A stretch of DNA of 64,000 nucleotides from Sympetrum striolatum (GCA_947579665.1 OX388348.1:13454001-13518000); one strand, 5' to 3'. Positions 11,838-24,106 are shown, counted from the stretch's first letter. Made by a program: numbers and translations. The notes: a model not told the origin generated them from the sequence alone.

Positions 11838-12650
11838 TTACTTTCTCCATATAGAGAACATATTGTTTTCATGAAAAATCGACTTCGAGATTTCAACGGA
11901 AATGCATGTTTTGGTGCCCCTAGAACACGTTTTGACCATTTTCGGAATTATGTCTGTGTGTATGTGTACGTGTGTGTGTGTGTGTGTGTGTGCTTGTGTG
12001 CGCTCTAACGTAAAAACTATTAGTCGTATTAATACCAAACCTCAGATATAGCACTGTGGTGGGTGCTGTCAGAGTTGATTAGTTTCTGGAGTAAATCGGT
12101 TAACCGGAAATCGAGCTTTATTCATCAAAGCTCATTTCCGGTTTTCAAAATATCTCCATAAATATGTTATTTAGGTATATACCATTAACTATAAAAGTTT
12201 CTGGAAATATAATTTACTACAACTTCTGTATGAATCATTTTTTCGTATCACTGATTGTTTAGGAGTTATTCGTGAAATACCGATTAACCAGAAGTTGCTG
12301 ACTATGTACTTTGTGGGCACTCTTACATGAAAACTGTTTTTCGTATTTTCAACACCAAATTTCATATATAGCACTTTGGTTGGTTTCGTTAGAGTTGATT
12401 AGTTTCTGGAGTAAATCGGTGGACCGAAAGCTGAGCTTTTTTTTCGAAGCTGGTTTCCATTTTTGCAAAATTCCTCCATTATTCTGATATTTAGGTATAT
12501 AAGGTTATCTACAAAAAATGTATTTTCTATAAGTTTTATTTGAAAAAGTTATCGATGTCAACCACAGTTTAGGAGTCATATCATTATTAACCAATTTTCT
12601 GGTTATTGCGACATATTTACGTTTAAATGTCGTTTTCATTAATACCATTT
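11838..12650 (+). repeat. Dispersed repeat with (TG)n tract and about 316-bp internal repeats, copy 1
   Basis: Starts at TTACTTTCTCCATATA, followed by a conserved block with CGACTTCGAGATTTCAACGG and CTAGAACACGTTTTGACCAT, then a TG tract (about 11953-11993). Units then begin with CTCTAACG...GAAAACT (about 12000) and repeat near 12317 and, degraded, near 12620. Each unit holds GATTAGTTTCTGGAGTAAAT, and the first holds a CCGGAAAT...ATTTCCGG hairpin. A close copy in the same orientation is at 40367-40945. No coding frame is supported, and I cannot assign it to a known superfamily. Confidence 0.7.
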
Positions 12651-15600
12651 CATAATAATGTTATATTCAACATGCTTACTATATTTCTTCAAAGTTTTAT
12701 TTAGAAGTTGATTTGGAATTTAAAACACGCGTATTTATTACAAAATAATTATTCAGTTATAATGGTTTCTTGCCGTTATTGATTACTCTTCACTATAACA
12801 GTAAAGCTCGTAACTATGGGTTTGTTTACATGGCAATGCGTCTATTGCTCAGTCTCTTCCTATAGATTGAGTTCTGGCTGATGATAATAATTAAAAGGTT
12901 TTATTCTTTGTTGTTTTACTCCATTTGCCTTCTTTATTAGCTTTTTTTATGTATATTAATAATTTTGGTCATTCACTATTACTTTTTAAGTTTCCACTGT
13001 TATATGTAATCTTTATTTTTGTTAATAGTTTGCGTAACTCGTGTGTTTTTTTGCTCTTCATTCGTATTTTGATTTCGTTCCCATCGCCTTTTATACTAAG
13101 TTTTGCGATTCATCCTAAAGTGGTGCTTGTAGTAGACTCAAAAGACCAATTTCACCGTTTTTCATCAAACATGTCCCGAAAAACATTATTTATACTGCTT
13201 GTGACGTACTAGTTAATATGATATAAATTAATCACTTATATATATATTCCAAGTTTAGATTGAAAATATAGCTCAAAAATACTGCCGTAGATAAATATGG
13301 AGAAAGTAATGTGCTGGCCACATCAGATTTTTTTTTAAACTCTAGTAATAGCGTTTTAATTCAATTCCATCCTTTCATTTCACTTAACCGAAATCCGCGG
13401 AAAGCATCTTTATGTAATGTATTTTATATTTTCCGTTTCCGAATTTAATTCGAAGCCTTTTCAACGCCAATTAAGGAACTCGGCGAAGGTTTGAAACTTC
13501 AACTTTCATCCATTTGGGACTTAATTATGGCGGATTGATTTTGGATGGCAACAATGGGGTTCCCAAACGTCCGATCCTGATTCGCCGAAATAACCTTATT
13601 ATTGGAAAAATCATTCTCATTTGCCTTCGCTTTTAAATCCGCGCTTTCTCTCGGTTGGCGGTTACGTTTAAAGAGAAACCTTGCTATTTTAAGATTTTTG
13701 GAAACAAAGGCCGATATAAAATGCAAGGTTGATTTCATCCGAAACCGGTTTTCGCGCGATAAAGAAAGACGAAAATGTTGTTTTAAAAAATTGGTCGAAC
13801 CCGAAGCTAATAATGATGTGAATGACATGAAAAGCATTCCAAAATTAGAATGTAATGATTTTATAGGACTGCTATATTACGATTTCACAAAGCGATGATA
13901 ATATTACTTATTAATGAAAATTCTCATTTGAATACATTAGAGATGACGAAGTTGACTGTAGGGATCGAGTAAAATCTATATTATACATAAATTATAATTT
14001 TGATTTGAAATTTAACGAAATCGAATTAAAATTTGAACGACAATTTTGGCTGAAAGCAAAGAAGAACATTTTTCAAATAAATTGCATACCGATTTGTAAT
14101 GTTAGGAAATTGATGAAATTTAATTTACTATTTAACATAAGTTAGGTTTTCAGAGAATTAATCGCGCACTTTTGAATCGAAACTTTCTCTTTTTGATAAT
14201 TATGTTCATTATTCTTTGATTATGCGAAGAATTCAATCTTTAAGTTAACATTTTACGAATGTAAAAATTTTGCTAAGTTAATTTTGTCGAACATTTTCTT
14301 TCACGTAGTATGATATTCATAATTATTTCTTCGATTTAAAACTCACCTGATGTATAATTTTTTATTAAAGATATCGTAATACTATTTTAAAAGATTTTTA
14401 ACTCATCTTACCATATATCATATGAGTTGCTACAAGTAGAAATGTTGAGATTTCATTCAAAATATTTCCTGAAAGCGGATTATCATTGATGAGCCTATTT
14501 CGTTTAGAACATTTTAGCGATAATTTGTAGTGAAATTCCTATTTTCTCGTTCTACTCCCAGGATATCTTCTATCCGCACGCACTGCATGCAATATCAAAT
14601 GCTCGTTCAGGAATATTTTAAGATGAAGCAGTCATTTCTACTGGAGAGCAGAGTTTGCTTATAATTTTCTTACTTTCTTAAAGCACACCATATAAACTTT
14701 GCAGAGTGCTACTTGAATTCTAAATTTAAAACGGAAAGTTATCTTTTATGAAATATTTCCGTGAAAAATTGAACAATGATTTAGCTGTTCCAAACATTTA
14801 GGTGGAATTAATACAAAGTTTTTAAAACACGCGTGTTTAAGGTCTCTGAATAATTAATTCATGATTGTCGCAATGCCTGACAGAATAATTTTCGAACGAG
14901 GGGGAAAAAATCACACTAGGTAATATGAAATGCTACTATAGTATATATTCGTGTATAATCTGAGTTTTCATGACATTTAGGATCCTATTTACCTGTTCCC
15001 CTATGTAAAAAGTCTTCAGTAGCCGGAAATTGGCTTGTAAATTCCTCACTTGCTCTATTATTTTTTTTTAAATTTTACCTACTTACGTCCCACTGACTGT
15101 AATTTAATTGATATCTAATTTCATTATGATATTTACTATCTGCTTAAATTATCTTACTAAACTGATGTATACTAGCTGCTGCATTTCCCACCCTAAGCTT
15201 ATACTCGAGTCAATTAGTTTTCCAAGTTTTCGGTGATAAAAATGGGTGCTTCGGCTTATAGGTAGGCTTATACACGATTATATATGATAACTGTCAAATA
15301 CTATTACCGATATATAAGTTAATGAAAACCTAAATGTCATTTATCAAAAAATCATCAAAAAATTGTAAGAATTCTTTATCCATTTTCTCCTACTAAGGTA
15401 CCTCAATTTCTGTAACTTTATTGGTATTAATCTTTATTTTGAAATTTGCCAGTATCTGCTGCATTTCCCACCCTTCGCCTCATACTCAAGTAATGTTTCC
15501 CATTTCTTAGACGCTTAAGCTTATATTAGGGCCGCATTACACTCAAATATACACGGTATTTCCCAAACCTTGCCCTGATTTGGAAAAAAATAAAATACCC

Positions 15601-15988
15601 ATTCAATCCGAATTTTCCTTCCTGCCGAATAGGACGCAATTATTGTCCACTCTCTCCATATTTTATTTATATAAACGCGTGATTTTTACATCAAAGCTCC
15701 CTCTTGCATATTGCAAACCCATTCACAGCCTTTTCCCTAAACCGTTAATGTTAATCCATCATTCATTTATTCTCAAAGGATCGAGGACATTAGCCGACAC
15801 CAGGGGATGCCCATCCGCAGTCCAAATACTTTATCAGGCGTTCAGATGAAGAGTTTAGTGCATTATTAATGGGGGACACGGGTGGGTTCCCCAATCGAGG
15901 ATTAGATAGAAGAGCGAGCGAAGTGGTAAAGATAGAAAATTTGGGGCACGGCTCTTAATGAATAAGAGGTTTTATAGGGATTTTTGAT
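12651..15988. other. No recognisable feature
   Basis: About 3.3 kb without repeats I can pair or recognisable genes. Two overlapping frames on opposite strands at 13499-13898 share a slightly G/C-richer patch but have no motif. The rest is A/T-rich with stops in all frames. Confidence 0.45.
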
Positions 15989-16020
15989 TGTACATGAACC
16001 TACCGAAAGGTAGGTTCACT
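15989..16020. repeat. Short perfect hairpin shared with 54.58 kb
   Basis: GAACCTACC (15996-16004) pairs with GGTAGGTTC (16009-16017) around a GAAA loop. A 25-base stretch including it (15989-16013) occurs exactly, in reverse orientation, at 54575-54599. The hairpin lies 15 bases outside the fold-back element that begins at 16033, and may be the end of a different dispersed element. Confidence 0.55.
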
Positions 16021-16032
16021 TATGAATGACAT

Positions 16033-16780
16033 CTCCAAAAGCCGTCCCTTGTCGGCGTTCCTCGTCTCATTGCCCGGTATCCTGAGAGAATAAGAAAGGA
16101 ATACCGCACCTTCACCGAAAGTGCTTTTTGGTAGCTAATGTCTCATCGTCATGGGTACATATTTTATAGTCCCTGACGACGAGAGCTTAGCTACCGAAAA
16201 TAATAATTTCTAAACATTTTAAGTGTTATATTTAATAACAATTTTATAAATAAATTTATAATATAAATAATAATTAAATAACATAGGCAATAAATATTAA
16301 TATAAACAATATTATGTTTGAAAAATGTTAAATAAAACAGGTTTTAAAAAACAAAAAAGTAACATTTACAATTCCACATACAGAGGTTACAGTGGCGACA
16401 AGTTTCGGCTTATGTGGAATAGTAAAATTTATTATTATTAATATGTGGAATAGTAAAAGTTACTTTTCTGTTATATAATACCTGTTTTATTTAACAATCT
16501 TTTCTATTATCTCGGAATTCCACTATAAATTTCGGCCTCCTCCGTTAATTTATTATTATATTTAATAATAATTCAATATTCTATCTGTCTATTACATGGC
16601 GTAATTTAATAAAAAAAACCGGCTGATGGCCCGCTCTGTATTTTTATTAATGACCACTGAAGACGAGAGCTTAGCTCTTGAAAAGCGCTTTGGGCATCTT
16701 AAAAGTGCGGCATTCTTATCTCGTTTTCCCCGAATACCGGGGAATGAGAGGAGAAACGCCGACAAAGACGGCTTTTGGAG
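16033..16780. mobile_element. Fold-back element with about 130-bp inverted arms and nested palindromes
   Basis: Left arm 16033 to about 16162 and right arm about 16648 to 16780 are inverted copies: both ends read CTCCAAAAGCCGT outward and share GTCGGCGTT, CCGGTAT and GCCGCAC-type blocks. Inside, about 16319-16380 and 16441-16503 form a second inverted pair around AATTCCACATA/TATGTGGAAT, so most of the element folds on itself. A third hairpin (GGTAGCT...AGCTACC, 16130-16198) lies in the left half. No transposase frame is present. No clear target duplication was identified. Confidence 0.65.
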
Positions 16781-18370
16781 ATTTAAAACCTCTAACAAGC
16801 GAGTTTCCGAGGCGCAGCTGCTTCCCATTAACATTAATAATATTTGCTCTGCAGTCCATTACGCCTCCGCAAACGAAATGATGACTTACAGCAATCGCCA
16901 CCCTCGGAACTATTAAAGCAGCGAAACGCCCAATTATAAATTAATCAGAAATCCCTTCCTTCATAAAGGCCCCAGAAATTTCGGAATGAGCAAGTCAGGA
17001 CTTGGCGTATATCAAGTGGGCAATAAACGCGCTGTCAATAAATCGATGTCGGGGCTCCTGCGGGGGCCCCTCGGGGGAGATGAACCCCGCGGCGGCGGTT
17101 TGTTCGTAAAACTACTCGTAAAGGAAAGTATTGGGCACCGCTTTTCGCCGCTTATTCTAAGCACGTGCGGGTCTGAGTGAAAGGGGAATGGAGGGGAAAA
17201 TACGGCGTCGTTACTCACCCAGATTCGTAATTATGTGCTGCTGTTCTGACTCTGGTAATGAACATGTTACATGCACTTCAATCACGCGGTAATCATTCCG
17301 TGGGTTATCATTTTATTTTTTGTGTTAAACCCTTTTACTGATATGAACGTCTTCAGACGTTAGTTATGCTTCAGTGTCCTTGTTTCTTTGCCCGAGTTGA
17401 AAGATATTTATGAGCAAGAATTTGAAATTTATTTTTTTTTCACTCGCTAATGTTTTTACATTGAAGAAAACACTTCCAGCAGGTAACAATAATGATAAAT
17501 CGGGACCGGACAGTTCATACAAATATAACTGTCATTCGCAATAGATCAGACACCACTGTTACCGACAAGAGATCAAAGAAAGGATTCATGACTGACCCAC
17601 CTCTTATAAAGAGGAAGAAAATATGACTAAACACATCCAATGGAAATATCAGATTTGTGGAAACAAGAAAGAGTTACAATAATACCGATAGTCATTTCAG
17701 TTACAGGATTTAAAACTAATAACTTCTATACTTAGAGACGTAGAATTTTGCGCGTAATAGATAGAGAAGAGTGGGTTTTCCCTAAGATTTTCAAATTGTT
17801 ACGATTGAAAAATTTCAGTTTCTCAAAACTCCTTCTTTCCTCACAGATATCTGTTGAAATATGGCAGAGAGAAATGGAAATTTATTAATTATTATAAATC
17901 GCAAACGTTTAATTGCTGCAATGCATGCATCCTATCTAGAATGCTACTCTTTCTGAAAAGAAAATAAGGATGAGTTTTACAATTATTGCAGCAAAAAAGT
18001 AAAGTTTTTCTTTTCTAAATGCTAAGTCACTTGTTACCTTTCCTTGTAATTATTGCAGCGCTACATCGTAATTATTGTTACTGATATAGTTGAACTATTT
18101 ACCGAATAATGAAGTATTGTTGCAGTATCGAATCTATCTTTCCAAAACATGCCAGAGATAAAACAATGAAAGGATCATCGTTTCCAGTATTGTCGTACTA
18201 GACAATAATTAATACCTAAATTGTTGAATTATAACTCAATAATGTATTTATCTTTTGTTTGTTTGATTTTATTGTATGTTATCATACACGTATATATCTA
18301 AAATTGTGTATCAATTTTACTGTGATATAAATGTAATTGTAACATTAAAATTGTAATTAGGTAAATGCAA
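16781..18370. other. No gene seen; small G/C-rich patch
   Basis: 16985-17220 is much richer in G/C than its surroundings and holds CpG-rich sequence (GGCCCCTCGGGGGAG region) but no convincing frame. It could be a conserved regulatory patch. The rest to 18370 is A/T-rich without recognised structure, apart from a short perfect palindrome AACGTCT/AGACGTT near 17346. Confidence 0.4.
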
Positions 18371-18436
18371 AGTTATAATTATGCTGCCACCAGACATATG
18401 CGTACCTGCGGCGGAGTTCTAATAAATAAATAAATA
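18371..18436 (+). repeat. Possible LINE 3' tail ending in (AATA)n
   Basis: A short block ending GGCGGAGTTCTAATAAATAAATAAAT stands out because a G/C-rich end is followed directly by four AATA-like units, a common 3' end for arthropod non-LTR elements. Upstream sequence (18230-18370) is A/T-rich and does not show a reverse-transcriptase frame. The call rests on the tail alone. Confidence 0.35.
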
Positions 18437-19263
18437 CTCTCTGATTTTTAAATATTCGGTTAATAAATACCGAACTAATAATTGAAAAACTGAGACTGTA
18501 ATTTGATGTGACCTTGAAGTGGTCTCAGAAATGAAGCCAGCGTTCGAGAATATGCTCACTGTACTTTGCGTATCTCCTTTCGATGAGTACCATTCTGAGA
18601 AACTGGTCGTTTATGATTGAATCTTGAACAGGAGCATCGCGCTCCTTCCTTACTTTACATTTCTGGGTTACGTATTTCCTCAATAAAACGCCTTCTTGGG
18701 CGAATTTTATTCCGAGCGGAGTACCCTATCTCATTTTCATCCGATCCCGGCAGTGCGTTATCCCGCATTTGTATCCCTGTAATGAATAAAATTGAGGCAG
18801 CGTGTATAGTGCTCCACATTCATCGCAAACAACCTCCTTTATCCCGGTAAAGAGCAGAGAATATCGCAGCCATTGAAAAGAGCATCCTATTCAATATTTG
18901 AGGGAAAATCAACTAAAAATAGGTCGCGCGTGCATTCGGCAGCGCGTTATCAACTACATCTTGATTTACGGAAAAATCCTAAGTCCCAGCCTCCGTTGAT
19001 GCATTTTATGCAGAAGTGAATGCTTTGGGATTGCAGCCTCTTTGTCTCTATGAAGCGTAATCACGGGCGGAATAACTGCCGGAAGGATGGATTTTTACTT
19101 GATGTTCTTTCATTGGGTTAATGGATGCCTCGAGTTGCCTTTTAAGGAATAACCGTTTGGTGGAAGTGCCCTCTTAGATCCGCGGTTCAAACGAAATTTC
19201 GCATTCACACATTTTATTACTTCACACCACGAGGTGATGAATTGCCGTAGCTTCCAAAGTGAG
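18437..19263. other. No recognisable feature
   Basis: Unique-looking DNA of moderate base composition next to the piggyBac-like insertion. The short frame at 18617-18850 has no motif. Confidence 0.45.
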
Positions 19264-19267
19264 TTAA
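19264..19267. repeat. TTAA target-site duplication, left
   Basis: TTAA immediately outside the left CCCTTAACC end, matched by 22483-22486 on the right. Confidence 0.9.
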
Positions 19268-22200
19268 CCCTTAACCAGTGACGTGCAATTTTTGTCACAC
19301 TACCAGTGACGTGCGGTCTGGGAGACCGCAATTTTTTAAATATCTTTAAAGTTACTAAATGACACATTTAACAAAGTTTAAAAGCCTTAATAAACTAATC
19401 AGTTATTCAATAATTTGAATTCAAATTCAATTTTATGTTAATATGAACAAAATTTCAATTATTAAACATTTTACGAAGATAGTCAAAAATTTGAATGAAA
19501 AAAACATATCCTATCAAAATAATGTCGCATATTAAAAATCAGGTGCCTATTTTTGTAGCAAAGCCTTTAATGTATTTTTGGGATGATAATTGATAAAACG
19601 TTCTTGAAAAATATTTCATTTATTGTGTTTTTCATGGATTCTGCAAACGTTCGATATTACATTTTTCGTGAAGCCCTCCATAGAAGCACAGCTCTTGCAA
19701 ATTTTTTTGTGCATTATAAAAAAACTGTTTGTCTACATTTGGACCAACAGAAGGAGGTTTTTCGTTTTTTGCATGGAGGGCAAAGTCGGCAAGTCCTCCG
19801 CTTCTCTAGTTTATCTTCGAAATTTTGAGGTTTTTCAACTGTTAGGTTCAGAATTCGGCCTATATCGGCTCTTAATTGTGTGGGAATCTTGCTGTTTGAC
19901 ATTAACCTCTTTAATTGTGGCCTTACTAACTCCACTGCAATGCATTTAATAAAATCGTACCTATTCAGATACTTCTTGTCTTTTAGAGACTGCTGGAACA
20001 CAAAAGAGTTCACCAATGAAATGTCTAAAATCCTAAGAAACACTGCCATTGGCCATCTCCTTGTTCTTCGACTAGATGAGTAGCTGCTGCACATTTTATC
20101 TAGTGTATCTACTCCACCATTGATTGAATTATAGAAAGCTATAATTTCAGGTTTCATTGTCACGTCATCAGTGCTCTCTGTGGTGCATTGACGACACCAA
20201 CCAAAGAGTCCTGTTTCTCTTTGGCACATGAGGAACTAGAGTCATGTTGCCGTATATCCATACAACGAGGACCCTTTTGTGCCTTCTTTTGAAGGCCCGA
20301 ACTCATTGGATATTTCCCTTTAATTTTTTCTTATCATCCCGACATAGGTCAGTCCTTTCACCCTCAGCTTCTCAACCAGTTCAATTGAAGTGAACCAATT
20401 ATCAGCTGTAATATTTCAATTAGAATGAAATATTGGCTCAGAGAGACGCAGAACTGATTGTGTAGGTTTCGAAGTATTTTTGTCTTTCTCAGACAGACCT
20501 ATTCCGTTGGTATTTTTTCCGGCGTACAAACAGGCGTTATACAAATAACTATTCGATGTATCCGTCAAACACATCATTTTGAGGCCATACTTAGCTGGCT
20601 TACTCGGGATGTACATTTTAAATCGGCACCGACCCCTGAAGGCAATTAACATTTCGTCAATACAAGTTGTTGTGCCCAGTGAATAGCAACAATGAGATTT
20701 TTTTACGAAATGATTTAACAAATCAGAAATTGGTGCAACTGGGTCACTTTCGTACCGGACGATTCGGTCTTCATGGTTATCAAACCGAAGACATAAAAGG
20801 AGAACAGCAAATCGTTGTCCATACATTACTAAACGAAAAGTTTCCTTTCCCATGCCATCTGCAGCAAAAGTACTACTAATATCTTCATCGTTAGATTTAA
20901 ATATTGCCGAATATATTATTAACCCAAGTAAAGCTCTTAATTCAACATAATCTAAATCTTGGATTTCAGGCCACTGCTTCTGGTATACTTCTCTTAACTT
21001 CTGAAGTTTGACATTTGTCCAACACAAAATCAAATTTATTATATCGTTGTCAAAAATAAGCGACCAAAAATGTATAGGTTGCATTCCCTATCTAGAGGTA
21101 TAACAGATTGCTTCAAACCTGGTTTTGTTATGCAGACGAGTGCAAACGTTTCTCTTTGTCTCTTTAGAACTCCTTTTATAGAGATTTTTTCCAAAATAAT
21201 ATCCAACTAACTTAGAAATCTGATTCACTGAGACACTTACTTCCTCGTCATCGTCTTCTTCATTCTCATCGGAATCCGTATTGTGATCACTAACAATAAT
21301 GTTATCCTCCTCAATCTCACTTTTAACTTCACTGTCATCTTCCCTCAAGTATTCCATAACCAGCTCCTCAAAATCAGGAGCGTCCTGTCGTAGTATTCAA
21401 GAGGGACCGTGTTTATCACTCATGTTTGTAGTCTTTGACGAGAGCTTATGTCGCCGTGAAAATTGAGAAAATATCATAAGTAGATATACGTTACTTATAC
21501 AGGAAAATATTTTGATTTCACGGAATACCGCCGGAAGAATGACAATGATGATCACAAGGCAATTTTGTAAATATTGCACCGGGAAGACAACGTTATTCAA
21601 GAACAGTAGAAAATTTTCCTCCGTACTAGCTCCGTATATAATGATCTCCCACCGACAGACAATAAGTTACCTGCTCTTATTTTCCCAGGCAATTGGTTTT
21701 TCTGCGGCCATATTTGCAAATTATTTTACAACAAAGATATATTTGGTCATGTACTGCTCAAACATTCGCCTCGGGTTTTCCCCAAGATCACTCCACCCTT
21801 TCCATTGGGGGTCCATATTTCCGCTTACAACATGCTTCACTAAAGGAACAAATGAGTAGTGGCAACAAAGAGAAATTCTCGCAGGATTTCGTTATTCTGA
21901 GTTTGCCGCCACTTCGGTAGCATCCGTAGTAAGTAACATTCTAGGGTGAGAATCACAGCGAAATATAAAGACGAAATATTCGGTTCCATACACATACGGT
22001 GTTTTAATGCAAGTATGATTTAATATTTTTCTAAACAGATTTTTATTGTTGGAGTTGATGTAATAAACTAACCAAAACAATGTATTCTTTTGGACGACCT
22101 CAACATTAGCCTACTATCATAAAATCCATATATTTTGCCTAATTTATGCTTTTCAAATAGTAATAACAAAGAAATGTGAAAATAATAAACAAATATAATA

Positions 22201-22482
22201 AATAAAGATGAATTTTTTAAGCCTCCGTAATAATATTCACCCATATTACGAATTGAGTTTTCCCGAATTAGTGACGTGCGGTCTCTCAGACCGCGCATGA
22301 AATTTAATCGCAACTTGTTAGAAATCCAAGAAAGATAAAAGAAATTCGAAGCATTCTATATACTATGTAAAGGTATCTAAGAAGGTACCATAAGTTACAG
22401 ATTTGTTAAAAATCAAATAATTTTTTTATTTACAATAAAAAAATCGCTGCGGTCTCTCAGACCGCACGTCACTGGTTAAGGG
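19268..22482 (-). mobile_element. Complete piggyBac-like element with TTAA duplications
   Basis: The 3215-bp element is bounded by TTAA at 19264-19267 and 22483-22486. Both ends read CCCTTAACCAGTGACGTGC outward to inward as inverted repeats. TTAA targeting and CCC/GGG ends are typical of piggyBac. Subterminal copies of AGTGACGTGC occur at 19275-19286, 19303-19314, about 22270-22279 and at the right end. Three are joined to a 19-bp palindrome TGCGGTCT-nnn-AGACCGC (19312-19330, 22277-22295, 22448-22466). One decayed transposase gene lies inside on the minus strand. The precise ends show the insertion boundaries survived while the gene died. Confidence 0.92.
19714..21423 (-). pseudogene. piggyBac-type transposase pseudogene
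   Basis: The gene would encode a cut-and-paste transposase of about 570 residues, normal for the family. One frame runs from an ATG at 21421-21423 through an acidic N-terminal part (EEDNIIVSD...DENEEDDDEE) to the catalytic core. The three expected aspartates are visible: in CIDEMLIAFRGR (codon 20656-20658), in MCLTDTSNS (20560-20562) and in GGVDTLDKM (20107-20109). A C-terminal cysteine cluster (CRLCPPC...SFCWSKC) follows. Six in-frame stops break it: 21397-21399, 21088-21090, 20416-20418, 20320-20322, 20242-20244 and 20236-20238. A frame change near 19714-19720 disrupts the last part of the cysteine domain. It cannot make active protein. Confidence 0.9.
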
Positions 22483-22486
22483 TTAA
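22483..22486. repeat. TTAA target-site duplication, right
   Basis: TTAA immediately outside the right GGTTAAGGG end; partner of 19264-19267. Confidence 0.9.
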
Positions 22487-22514
22487 TTTAAAACTTCCAT
22501 AAGTATTCATCAAT

Positions 22515-22735
22515 AATGCCGGTTGGTACCTCTCCTTCTCTTACATTATCTAACGATAGGTAGTAGGAGTGAATGAGGCTTACTAAGAAAGATGAGGAGT
22601 GAGGTAGTCCGCCCATACTTTTCTCACCAACACAGTCTGCTATAGGCAGGTGTAAGTGACGAAAAATGACTCTACGAACAAGACATTCCTTAGCATTCCA
22701 TAAAGAGAGACTACAATTAATGCCTGTATTTAGCG
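22515..22735 (+). repeat. Dispersed repeat family R, copy 1
   Basis: Shares GATGAGGAGTGAGGTAGT, a preceding GCCGG-TGGTACC block and a following CATTCC-TAA-GAGAG block with the copy at 24107-24560. Related copies are at 37175-37505 (minus), 46970-47150 (plus) and 49750-49865 (minus). It lies just outside the right end of the piggyBac-like element. No coding frame or RNA polymerase III promoter was recognised; class unknown. Confidence 0.6.
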
Positions 22736-24100
22736 TACTCAATGAGTATGAAAAATATAAACTTAAAGTGCGATGCGGCACGTCTTTCCGTTAACAGATT
22801 CTAATAATATTTTACGCAATTTATTTACCCAAATGGAACAATTTTAGGGAGCAACCCAAAAAAGCAAAATTTTTCTATGAATAAGGACCACCCTTCTATT
22901 AAAACCACAGTAGATTTATACCATCACAGCCATAATTAAGCCTGAGACGAAAGTTGAAGAAAGGTATTTATTTCTGAATTCTGTTCAATTAAATTCAATG
23001 ATTTAAATGAAATGTTCCCTAATTCAGAATGAGATAGTAGGAGAAAATCAACTTATTGATTAAAAATAACTATTCACCGTGAAAATAATAAAAAAATCAA
23101 AGTGATGATTTAGTATAATGATTCTAAAACAGTAATCAAAGGAAATATAACATCTTAATCACTTAAGATAGCCCTTGAATTTTGCAATTTTTTAAACTTA
23201 AAACAGCAATTTGAAACTGCATACATTTTTAGCGACTGTTAGAAATTTTTGAAATATGCACTTACAAATTTCACTTTTCTTGGGATTCCATAAAGATATA
23301 TCATAATCAGTACCATTTTAAGCATCCCAAGTAGCTCATATATCATCCATAACAAGAATAAAACATTCACAAAAGTAAATGATAGATTCATTTTTTCCCA
23401 ACCTGTAATAAAAGACAAATAAATATTGCACTCACCAGAAAGTGGTATCGGGAACACAAAATTCATCACTACATCGTAAAAATAAAATAATGGAGGTTTG
23501 TGATTCGACATGTAATGCGACACCTCATTCAACAAATCACAGAGTTGTAAATGAAAGTGTAACAGGTGAGTCCGGGTCATATAATGTTAACGCTCGATCA
23601 ATTCTCGTTAATTGCGAGATCCTTTTCAAGAGTCCTCGAAGAGCCTATTAAGCAGAGTCGCTATGCTTTCAGAGTTGAGTGGGCGAGATGAGAAAAGTAT
23701 CACCGATAAAAATGTAATTAGCCGCGTATGACTTCAAAGAATTATTGCACACAAGGTTATTTTGTGTGCCATATTAATGCAGGGATGAAGGGATGGTCTG
23801 TTTATTTCCATTGAAACTGTGAAAGGTTTTCATTCTATATAAAAAAGTTTTTATAAGTCACCAGTAATTAACTAATAAGAAGATGATTCCTTTTTTTAAA
23901 TTTAAGGTTTGATGGAATATCTGCGTTAGTAAATTTCTCATTTCAAGCTTTACCAAAACATTGATCAATGATTTGTTGATTGTATACATTTTAATAGTTT
24001 GAAATTGTGGATTAATAAAATACCGTGAATAGTTGTACACATTTCTGAATATTTTCTTTTATGAATATATGCTTTTCCTTTGTCTGTAAGTAATTCAGCA
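22736..24100. other. No recognisable feature
   Basis: A/T-rich DNA. A 113-residue minus-strand frame (23239-23580) and a GTGAGT donor-like site on the plus strand at 23567 were noted, but neither links to a supportable exon. Confidence 0.4.
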
Positions 24101-24106
24101 CAAACG

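Noticed and set aside
11838..12038. Frame with a His-Thr repeat (also 40355-40582)
   Set aside because: It is the translation of a (TG)n microsatellite inside a dispersed repeat.
13499..13898. Overlapping 112- and 98-residue frames on opposite strands
   Set aside because: No motif in either; the frames mirror each other through base composition. No splice or start context.
19583..21920. Plus-strand frames across the piggyBac-like element
   Set aside because: Shadows of the minus-strand transposase pseudogene.
23239..23651. 113-residue minus-strand frame and a GTGAGT donor-like site on the plus strand
   Set aside because: The two signals are on opposite strands and no acceptor or coding continuity supports an exon.
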